Origin: Candidatus Latescibacterota bacterium
GTDB taxonomy: Bacteria > Latescibacterota > UBA2968 > GCA-2709665
Assembly (NCBI GenBank): GCA_030746455.1
Contig: JASLMQ010000869.1
Location: 1-6,410, forward strand
Length of the DNA: 6,410 bases
Direction of reading: 5' to 3'
Shown here: positions 1 through 5,246 of the stretch, one piece after another
How the letters are laid out: the number at the start of each line of letters is the position of its first letter
Position numbering within the stretch: position 1 is the stretch's first letter
The notes under the pieces: generated by a model
Database searches by the model: none
What the model was told of the DNA's origin: nothing
Seen by the model: the letters and a program-made list of their open reading frames with translations, nothing else
Translations under genes and position numbers: made by a program

Positions 1-78
1 CCGCTGGAGAAGCAGCCGCGCGAGACCTGGGACGCCTGGATGGACATCATCGGGCGGGGTCGGGAAGGCAGGCTGTAG
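1..78 (+). CDS. C-terminal tail of an unidentified protein (partial)
   Basis: Frame 1 is open from the window edge to a TAG at 76-78 and encodes the last 25 residues of a protein, rich in Trp, Arg and Glu (it contains RETWDAWMDIIGRG). The stop lies 29 bases before the start of the URO-D-like gene on the same strand, so the two are probably co-transcribed. The fragment is too short to assign a family. Codon use (GC-rich third positions) matches the neighbours. The reading frame could in principle be chance, but the spacing to the next gene and the composition support a real gene end. Confidence 0.55.
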   Translation, partial: PLEKQPRETWDAWMDIIGRGREGRL

Positions 79-90
79 ACATCACCGGGA

Positions 91-97
91 AGGGGAG
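91..97 (+). promoter_or_regulatory. Ribosome binding site of the URO-D-like gene
   Basis: AGGGGAG ends 10 bases before the ATG at 108. A second in-frame ATG at 117 (residue 4) would lie 19 bases away with no better site, which favours 108, although the family similarity only begins at about residue 6 (SRERMLAAI). Confidence 0.6.
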
Positions 98-107
98 TCG
101 AGACCAG

Positions 108-1262
108 ATGGGAGCGATGACGTCACGCGAGAGGATGCTGGCAGCCATTCACCGGGAAGAGGTGGACTACGTACCGCTCACCGCGAACTTCAACCCGCTG
201 CGGCCGATCCAGCGCGTCGATCGCTCGTGGCAGTTTCCCTGGGACCAGGGGGCCTCTCAGGAAGACCGGATCGCCTATTGCACGGGTGAGCTGGGGATCG
301 ACATCTGCGCCCAGGCGGGGCTGCAGGAGTGCTGCCCCGAGCCGGAGGTGACCTCGAGGGTGTGGGCGGAGGACGACGTCATCCACAAGGTCTATCACAC
401 CCCGTCGGGCGACGTGGAGGCGTCCATCCGATTCGATGCGCGGTGGCCCCACGGACTGGACATACCGCTGTCCAGCGCCTTCAACGTGCCCCACTACGTG
501 AAGCCCTGGATCACCTCGGAGGCCGATCTCGCCTGCTTCCGGCACATCCTCAAGCCGCCCGAGCGAGAGGAGGACGTGAACCGGCTTCGGGGTCGGATCG
601 ACGAAGCCAGGGCGCTTTCGGCAGAGTACGGTGTGGCGACCTACATCAACTGCGTGCACGGGATGACCACTGCGCACAAGATGTTCGGCGCGGAGGACCT
701 GTGTCTGATGACGATCGAGAACCCTGAGCTGGTGAAGGCCTATCTCGAGCTCGGCCATCGGATCAACGCGCGAAACATGGAGATCGCCACGGAAGGCGGC
801 ATCGACATCGTGCGCAGGGATGGCTACTACGAGACGTGCGACTTCTACAGCCCGGCCATGCTCGAGCGCTTCCTGGCTGGCTACCTGAATGCAGAGGCCG
901 ACCTGGTTCATGCGAACGGGAGCGTGATCTGCTACACGATCCACACGGGCATCATGCCCATGCTGGACTACCTCCAGACCCTCAACCTGGACTCGATCAT
1001 CTATATCGACATCGCCTTTCACGGTGTCGACCTCGGAGAGATCCGCCACAAGCTGGGACAGAGCAAGAGCTTCTGGACGGGGCCCAGCAACACCTACCAC
1101 CTGTGGAGCGATGACCTAGAGCCGGTGAGAGAGGCGGTACGGGAGACCTTCCAAACCCTTGGGAAGACCGGACTGGTTCTGTGTCCCTGTCCGTCGTCCC
1201 ATGCGATCATGCCCTGGGAAAACACCCTGGCGATGGTCGACGAATGGAAAGAACTGAGGTGA
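108..1262 (+). CDS. Uroporphyrinogen decarboxylase (URO-D) superfamily protein
   Basis: This 384-residue cytoplasmic protein has the overall plan of the URO-D superfamily, which includes HemE and the MtaA/MtbA/CmuA corrinoid methyltransferases. It opens with SRERMLAAI (6-14), has a central RRDGYYETCDFYSP segment (236-249) resembling the family's mid-domain 'dDma...ispe.f' region, and ends with GLVLCPCPSSHAIMPWENTLAMV (355-377), the usual 'gg.il.p.c....p.eN..amv' close. True HemE needs an N-terminal arginine-rich substrate loop (RQAGRY-type), which I do not find. The methyltransferase branch normally has a zinc motif His-x-Cys; here the corresponding stretch reads CYTIHTGIMPMLDYL, keeping His279 but not the Cys two residues later. 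Cys359 and Cys361 near the C terminus could still be metal ligands. It is therefore a divergent paralogue of unknown substrate rather than proven hemE. It lies 43 bases upstream of the siroheme decarboxylase fusion, which hints at tetrapyrrole or corrinoid chemistry. The ATG at 117 is an alternative start. Confidence 0.85.
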   Translation: MGAMTSRERMLAAIHREEVDYVPLTANFNPLRPIQRVDRSWQFPWDQGASQEDRIAYCTGELGIDICAQAGLQECCPEPEVTSRVWAEDDVIHKVYHTPSGDVEASIRFDARWPHGLDIPLSSAFNVPHYVKPWITSEADLACFRHILKPPEREEDVNRLRGRIDEARALSAEYGVATYINCVHGMTTAHKMFGAEDLCLMTIENPELVKAYLELGHRINARNMEIATEGGIDIVRRDGYYETCDFYSPAMLERFLAGYLNAEADLVHANGSVICYTIHTGIMPMLDYLQTLNLDSIIYIDIAFHGVDLGEIRHKLGQSKSFWTGPSNTYHLWSDDLEPVREAVRETFQTLGKTGLVLCPCPSSHAIMPWENTLAMVDEWKELR

Positions 1263-1291
1263 TTGGAGCGGTCGGCCCACACGGACGGGCC

Positions 1292-1297
1292 GGGGAG
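1292..1297 (+). promoter_or_regulatory. Ribosome binding site of the ahbA-ahbB fusion
   Basis: GGGGAG ends 8 bases before the ATG at 1306 and fixes that start. The first base of the site also closes a 6-bp GC-only inverted repeat (CGGCCC 1273-1278, GGGCCG 1287-1292). Confidence 0.7.
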
Positions 1298-1305
1298 CTG
1301 AAGCG

Positions 1306-2325
1306 ATGACGGACAGCAGGACTGCAGAGGGCCTGGACCGGAAGGACCGAGAACTGCTGGATACCCTTCAAGGGGATTTCCCCCTGGTGGATCGTCCTTA
1401 CCGGGCTGTGGGCGAGTCTTTGGGAATCTCTGAGCAGGAGACGATGTCCCGCATCCAGCGTCTTCGGGAGGTGGGTATCATCAGGCAGCTCAGCGCCATC
1501 TTCGACACACGGAAGCTGGGCTACAAGAGCACGCTTGTGGCAGCCCGGCTCCCCGAAGACCGTCTGGAGGAAGGGGCTGCGACGGTAAGCCGGCATCCGG
1601 GCGTCAGCCACAACTACCTTCGCCCTCACGACTACAACCTGTGGTTTACGCTGGCAATCGAGCCGGACCAGGACCTCGAGTCGGCTCTGGAGGCGCTGGC
1701 CAATGAGGCTGGGTTCGAAGGGCACATCGCGCTGCCCACGGTACGGGTGTTCCGGATCGGCGTGAGGCTAGACATCGCCGGCAATGATGTGCACACCCCG
1801 GATCCCGCCGAGCCGATGTCTATCGGTGACGCCCCGGAGTTGCCTCCGCTCACCGACGCCGACAAGTCGGCCATCCGGGAGCTCCAGAGCGATTTCCCGG
1901 CCGTGGAGAGGCCGTATGCGCCGATGGCCGAGCGACTGGACCTTTCGCAGGAGGCCCTGTTCGACTGGGCCCGGGAGATGATGGCCTCCTTACGACTCCG
2001 GCGCATCAGCGCGGTCTACAGGCACCGGGAGGCCGGGTTCACGGCGAACGCGATGGTCGTCTGGCGGGTGCCGACGGACCAGGTCGAGGCCGTGGGGAGG
2101 TTCTGCGCCCAGATCCCCCAGATCAGCCACTGCTACGAGCGTCCGACCTACGAGGACTGGCCCTACAGCCTGTACACGATGATCCACGGACGCGAGGAGC
2201 GTGCGTGCGAGGCGGTCGTGCAACAGGTGCTGGACGAATTCGGCGACCTCGAGCATCAGATCCTGTACAGCACCCGGGAGTTCAAGAAGGAGCGGGTGCG
2301 CTACTTCGTCGGTGACCAGTCTTGA
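1306..2325 (+). CDS. ahbAB: Fused AhbA-AhbB (NirD/NirL-type) siroheme decarboxylase
   Basis: Siroheme decarboxylase removes the two acetate carboxyl groups at C12 and C18 of siroheme to give didecarboxysiroheme, the precursor of heme b in the alternative pathway (AhbA-D) and of heme d1 (NirDLGH). The 339-residue protein contains two tandem Lrp/AsnC-like units, each about the length of a normal separate subunit. Unit one (about 11-160) has an AsnC-type helix-turn-helix (DRKDRELLDTLQGDFPL, 11-27, then VGESLGISEQETMSRIQRL) and the AhbA-type signature SHNYLRPHDYNLWFTL (101-116). Unit two (about 183-336) repeats this with DADKSAIRELQSDFPAVERPY and the AhbB-type signature SHCYERPTYEDWPYSLYTMI (274-293) followed by HG. 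Family members use conserved histidines near these signatures to handle the porphyrin; His102, His108, His275 and His294 are the visible candidates. The pair normally forms a heterodimer of separate AhbA and AhbB, so this single chain should carry both halves. AhbC, AhbD and NirJ-type radical SAM partners are not in the window, so heme b and heme d1 cannot be told apart. It is predicted to be cytoplasmic; the HTH fold here is structural kinship and does not imply DNA binding. Confidence 0.9.
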   Translation: MTDSRTAEGLDRKDRELLDTLQGDFPLVDRPYRAVGESLGISEQETMSRIQRLREVGIIRQLSAIFDTRKLGYKSTLVAARLPEDRLEEGAATVSRHPGVSHNYLRPHDYNLWFTLAIEPDQDLESALEALANEAGFEGHIALPTVRVFRIGVRLDIAGNDVHTPDPAEPMSIGDAPELPPLTDADKSAIRELQSDFPAVERPYAPMAERLDLSQEALFDWAREMMASLRLRRISAVYRHREAGFTANAMVVWRVPTDQVEAVGRFCAQIPQISHCYERPTYEDWPYSLYTMIHGREERACEAVVQQVLDEFGDLEHQILYSTREFKKERVRYFVGDQS

Positions 2326-2339
2326 TCCACTTAGAACCT

Positions 2340-2373
2340 TGAAACTACGAAAGACGCGAAAAGCGCGAAAAGC
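2340..2373 (+). repeat. Short CGAAA-type tandem units in the intergenic gap
   Basis: The 81-base gap 2326-2406 is A-rich compared with its GC-rich surroundings. It contains CGAAAG at 2348, CGAAAAG at 2357 and CGAAAAG at 2366, exactly 9 bases apart, preceded by a degenerate TGAAAC at 2340. The units are separated by AC/GC steps. No promoter boxes can be assigned with confidence. From memory, similar ACGAAAGACRCGAAA-type strings occur between genes in many environmental bacterial genomes, but this was not checked. Confidence 0.6.
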
Positions 2374-2390
2374 GTGACCAGCGGGATCAG

Positions 2391-2398
2391 GGAGGTGG
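2391..2398 (+). promoter_or_regulatory. Strong ribosome binding site that decides the start at 2407
   Basis: GGAGGTGG ends 8 bases before the ATG at 2407. An in-frame GTG at 2374 would give a protein 11 residues longer, but it has no comparable site and its first codons run through this Shine-Dalgarno sequence, so 2407 is preferred. Confidence 0.8.
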
Positions 2399-2406
2399 AT
2401 GGAACC

Positions 2407-2604
2407 ATGGCCGATGAGAAGTCCGATCCCAGGACCTGCCGAGCGTGTGGTGAGGGCTACCCATACCCCGAGCACAAGGGCCTGGCCACCCGCTCTTACT
2501 GCGAGCACTGCGTGCAGATACCCAAGGAGACGCGGCGGGCGCTGGAGCGCATGCGCCGGCGGGTCGATCGCCTCACCAAGGAGGTCGCGACGCTAAAGGA
2601 ATAG
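2407..2604 (+). CDS. Small zinc-ribbon protein with C-terminal coiled coil
   Basis: This 65-residue protein has two CxxC knuckles, Cys11-x2-Cys14 (CRACG) and Cys32-x2-Cys35 (CEHC), separated by 17 residues, which is the spacing of a four-cysteine zinc ribbon. The C-terminal third (about 41-65) is Arg/Lys/Glu rich with heptad-like leucines and valines (RRALERMRRRVDRLTKEVAT) and should form a single amphipathic helix or coiled coil. I do not recognise a named family. It lies 81 bases after the siroheme decarboxylase on the same strand and just before the shared hairpin, so it is probably the last gene of the unit, although the A-rich gap leaves room for independent expression. Possible roles are a metal-dependent adaptor or a nucleic-acid-binding regulator; neither is shown by the sequence. 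Confidence 0.75.
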   Translation: MADEKSDPRTCRACGEGYPYPEHKGLATRSYCEHCVQIPKETRRALERMRRRVDRLTKEVATLKE

Positions 2605-2624
2605 GGGACGGGTCCGGTCACACA

Positions 2625-2665
2625 AGCGAGAGGGGCATCTGGTGATTCCAGATGCCCCTCTCGCT
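2625..2665. terminator. Bidirectional hairpin terminator between convergent genes
   Basis: A perfect 18-bp inverted repeat (left arm 2625-2642, right arm 2648-2665, containing GAGAGGGGCATCTGG and its complement) encloses the 5-base loop TGATT. It lies 20 bases after the zinc-ribbon stop and 16 bases beyond the stop of the minus-strand polyferredoxin gene, so it can serve both converging transcripts. Neither flank has a run of T, so it may act as a non-canonical terminator or mRNA 3' end stabiliser. Confidence 0.8.
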
Positions 2666-2681
2666 ATCTCAAGCCGCCAGT

Positions 2682-4208
2682 CTAGCTTTTCGTCGAACCG
2701 CCAGGGCTCAGGAGCAGGGAGCGGTCCCTGGAGCGCGTCTCACCCACGGCGGTGACACGGATGGCGCGATGGTCCTTGACGGGGCACTCGTGCTCGCAGA
2801 TGCCGCAGCCGATGCAGAGATTGGGATCCACATAGGGCCGCTGAAGCTTGACCTTCTCTCCCCAACGGTTGGTGATCTCGACCTCGCGCGAGAAGATGGC
2901 CTTGGGCGAGGTCGGGCAGACCTCCTCGCAAACCACGCACGGGGTGTCCATTGCCCAGGGCAGGCAGCGCCCGCGGTCGTAGAAGGCCGTGCCGGTCTTC
3001 ACGGGACCCAGGTCCGCGAACTCACCAAGACCCAGCTTCTGGGGGATGCCGATCTTCTGGATGGCCCCCGTGGGGCAGACCTGGCCGCACAGGGTGCAGT
3101 TGAGTTCGCAGTAGCCCATCTTCATGTTCATGATGGGGGTCCAGACGCCCTCCACACCGGACTCGAACATCGCGGGCTGAAGCACGTTGGTGGGGCAGAC
3201 CCGGATGCACTGGTCGCACTTGATGCAGCGCTCCAGGAAGTCGGGCTCGGCGACCGATCCCGGAGGGCGGATGACCTCTTTCTTGAAGTTCTTGGTCAGG
3301 TCACCGCTTCGCCTGGATAAGGAGAAGAAGAGCAGGCCGGTGAGGCCCGCGAAGATCGCCTTCCTGCGCGCGATGTCGGGGTAGGTCACTTCGTGGGCAG
3401 GCGGCGGCAGGGCCTTGAAGCTCAGGGCATCGTAGGGGCAGTCATCGATGCAGTTGAAGCAGACGAAGCACTCGGACTTCCGCAGGTTGGTGTGGGGGTC
3501 GGAGGCCCCCTCGCACCGCTGCAGGCAGAGGTCGCAGTCCACGCACTTCTGGGTGTCGCGCTCGACGCGCCAGATCGAGAACCGGGATAGCACGCCCAGG
3601 GTGGCGCCCAGCGGACAGACGACACGGCAGAAGAACCGGGGGATCGCCAGGTTCATCGCCACGAAGAAGAGGAAGAGGCCGCCAACGACCCATCCGAGCT
3701 GGTGCACGTGCGGTCGCACGTAAATCCACTCGGTCGGCTGGTCGATAGCCGGCAGCACCGACGTGGTCATCGAGCGCGCCAGCAGGCAGATCGGGTCGAG
3801 CAGGCCGATCTGGAGGCTGCCGAAGATCGCGGCCAGCACGAAGGCAGTGAGGATGTAGTACTTGAGGGCGAAGACCTTCTTGTAGCGGTTGCTCTGGATC
3901 TTCTCGTCATTCCCGCGGGCGTTGAACAGCCACCCGATGATCTGGTGCAGTGTTCCGAAGGGGCAGATCCAGTTGCAGAAGACGCGTCCGAGGAGAAGCG
4001 TTGGAATGAGGATCACCAACGACCACAAGAGGCCCTGGTACACGGCGTGTGTGGAAATGGCCGTGGCGATCGCCACCAGGGGATCGGCCTCGAGGAAGAG
4101 CGAGACGGGATATCCCTTGAGGTAGCCGAACTGGGTGACGAATGCGAAGAACAGGAATAGCAGGATGAAGAAGGCCTGAGCTGCAACGCGTACGCGGGTG
4201 ATGCGCAT
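2682..4208 (-). CDS. NapH-NapG-like membrane polyferredoxin (fusion)
   Basis: This 508-residue iron-sulfur membrane protein probably carries electrons between the quinone pool or cytoplasmic donors and an extracytoplasmic partner. The N-terminal part (1 to about 270) is NapH/CcoG-like: four hydrophobic helices (about 8-27, 55-74, 115-136, 170-188), two CxxxCP motifs at helix ends (Cys78/Cys82 FCNWICPFG; Cys194/Cys198 FCRVVCPLG), then two ferredoxin groups (Cys222/225/228/232 and Cys247/250/253/257). A short fifth hydrophobic segment follows (about 283-297) behind ARRKAIFAG, which looks like a Tat leader. The NapG/MauM-like part (about 320-480) has four more groups: Cys328/331/334/338; Cys367/371/374/378 (first spacing x3); Cys415/424/427/431 (first spacing x8); Cys465/468/471/475. 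Together these could bind six [4Fe-4S] clusters. NapH and NapG are usually separate, each under about 300 residues. AGGAG 10 bases upstream supports the ATG at 4208. The gene follows the DUF362 gene by 27 bases. No napA, napB or napC is present, so a nitrate reductase role is unlikely from what is visible. Confidence 0.9.
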   Translation of the reverse strand: MRITRVRVAAQAFFILLFLFFAFVTQFGYLKGYPVSLFLEADPLVAIATAISTHAVYQGLLWSLVILIPTLLLGRVFCNWICPFGTLHQIIGWLFNARGNDEKIQSNRYKKVFALKYYILTAFVLAAIFGSLQIGLLDPICLLARSMTTSVLPAIDQPTEWIYVRPHVHQLGWVVGGLFLFFVAMNLAIPRFFCRVVCPLGATLGVLSRFSIWRVERDTQKCVDCDLCLQRCEGASDPHTNLRKSECFVCFNCIDDCPYDALSFKALPPPAHEVTYPDIARRKAIFAGLTGLLFFSLSRRSGDLTKNFKKEVIRPPGSVAEPDFLERCIKCDQCIRVCPTNVLQPAMFESGVEGVWTPIMNMKMGYCELNCTLCGQVCPTGAIQKIGIPQKLGLGEFADLGPVKTGTAFYDRGRCLPWAMDTPCVVCEEVCPTSPKAIFSREVEITNRWGEKVKLQRPYVDPNLCIGCGICEHECPVKDHRAIRVTAVGETRSRDRSLLLSPGGSTKS

Positions 4209-4218
4209 ATCGCACTTT

Positions 4219-4223
4219 CTCCT
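4219..4223 (-). promoter_or_regulatory. Ribosome binding site of the polyferredoxin gene
   Basis: On the minus strand AGGAG (followed by AAAG) lies 10 bases before the ATG at 4208-4206, inside the 27-base gap after the DUF362 stop. It supports translation of the polyferredoxin from the same message. Confidence 0.65.
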
Positions 4224-4235
4224 GCGGCTGGGTGG

Positions 4236-5246
4236 TCAGCCGACCTGTATCTCCCTCCAGTTCAGATGGCGCCATTTCGTGGTGCCCAGACCCCGGGCCT
4301 CCGCCTTGTGGAGGTATTCCAGCTTGGCGGGATCTCGCCCCAGCAGACCGTAGCCCACGGTGTCCACGGCGACCATATCGGTTCCCACGACCAGCGTGTT
4401 CCCTTCGGCCACGTCGCTCATGCTGCCCCCCGTCGGGCCGTTCCGCATGAGCACGCGGGTGGCATCGAGCACGACCAGCGTGGGTTTAATCATGTGCGGG
4501 AAGTCCGATATGATGCCGTGGATGTGCTGGTGGAACTGGTTGCGTCGTCCCCCGAGCAGGCCGTACCAGTTCTTCATCGTCATGGAACCGCTGCAGAGGT
4601 TGTGGTCCTTGCACGGGGCAACGCCGATGACCTTGGTGGCCTCCTCGAAGGGACGGTGAAACATCGGCCAGGTGCTCAGGACCTCGCCGTCGATCTTCAG
4701 CGGCTTGAAGGCGCTTGGCTTGGGAAGCATGAGCTCGGCGCCCACCTCGCCCGCCGCGCGCTGGATGCCCGATTTGTAGAAACAGCCCTCCGGCTGATTG
4801 ATGGGATTGTCTGCGACGATGATCTTGCGCGCACCGGCCTCGCGGCAGAGCCGGGCTACGCCCTTGAGCACCTCGGGGCTGGTGGTGGCACCCAGCACGG
4901 GGGCGCGGTCGAAGGCGACGTTGGGCTTGAGCACCACCACATCGTCCTTCTGGACAAAGGCCTCGATGCCGCCCATCTCGCCGAGCGCGGCACGCACCAT
5001 ACCCTCGGAGTTCCGACCCCGCGAGATGGCCAGGTCCACGGATCCGTCTGCCCGATCCACACGGAAGGACGGGAGCATCTCGCCGCCGGCCTCTCCCTGC
5101 TGCCGGAAGTACTCCGCGCCGCCGCGAGGATCGTAGAGCCACGCGGCCCCCGCAGCGGAACCCGCCACGGCAAGCCCGGTGATTCCCGCGCGCCGGAGGA
5201 AGTCCCTTCGCTCTATCGATTTGCCAGCCACGGTTCTCTCCGTCAC
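4236..5246 (-). CDS. Tat-exported DUF362 protein
   Basis: This 336-residue protein has a clear twin-arginine leader: ERRDFLRRAGITGLAVAGSA (12-31) with the RRDFL motif, a hydrophobic core and small residues up to about 35, so it should cross or anchor in the membrane already folded. The mature part matches DUF362: VVVLKPNVAF (103-112), TTSPEVLKGV (121-130), a glycine-rich KNWYGLLGGRRNQFHQHIHG stretch (225-244), LDATRVLMRNGPTGG (260-274) and VVGTDMVAVDTVGYGLLG (286-303). DUF362 has no established biochemical function that I know of; some relatives carry ferredoxin domains, and here the ferredoxin protein is the next gene. Possible metal ligands are Cys212, His215 and Cys218 (PCKDHNLC) and His239/241/243. 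It starts with GTG and overlaps the previous gene by 4 bases (GTGA), implying translational coupling. A second in-frame GTG at 5231 sits 4 bases after GGAGAG and could be the true start; it would keep the whole Tat signal. Confidence 0.88.
   Translation of the reverse strand: MTERTVAGKSIERRDFLRRAGITGLAVAGSAAGAAWLYDPRGGAEYFRQQGEAGGEMLPSFRVDRADGSVDLAISRGRNSEGMVRAALGEMGGIEAFVQKDDVVVLKPNVAFDRAPVLGATTSPEVLKGVARLCREAGARKIIVADNPINQPEGCFYKSGIQRAAGEVGAELMLPKPSAFKPLKIDGEVLSTWPMFHRPFEEATKVIGVAPCKDHNLCSGSMTMKNWYGLLGGRRNQFHQHIHGIISDFPHMIKPTLVVLDATRVLMRNGPTGGSMSDVAEGNTLVVGTDMVAVDTVGYGLLGRDPAKLEYLHKAEARGLGTTKWRHLNWREIQVG

Noticed and set aside
123..1100. A 325-codon open frame on the minus strand opposite the URO-D-like gene
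   Set aside because: It is an antisense shadow caused by GC-rich third positions. Its translation is low-complexity (many V, H, R, D) with no family motif, while the plus-strand frame has clear URO-D features and a ribosome site.
1306..2325. Lrp/AsnC transcription regulator as the identity of this gene
   Set aside because: The helix-turn-helix resemblance is shared by siroheme decarboxylases, and both halves carry the AhbA- and AhbB-type SHNYLRP/SHCYERP signatures, which true Lrp proteins lack.
2340..2373. CRISPR array
   Set aside because: The units are only 6-7 bases at a 9-base period with no spacers, so this is a simple intergenic repeat.
2374..2406. Upstream GTG start for the zinc-ribbon protein
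   Set aside because: The extra 11 codons lie over the Shine-Dalgarno sequence of the ATG at 2407 and have no ribosome site of their own.
2652..3320. A 222-codon plus-strand open frame beginning inside the hairpin
   Set aside because: It starts in the right arm of the terminator and runs opposite the cysteine-rich C-terminal half of the polyferredoxin, so it is a shadow with no ribosome site.
2682..4208. Periplasmic nitrate reductase (nap) operon
   Set aside because: Only the NapH/NapG-like electron-transfer protein is present. The neighbours are DUF362 and DUF6599-like genes, with no napA, napB, napC or napD in view.
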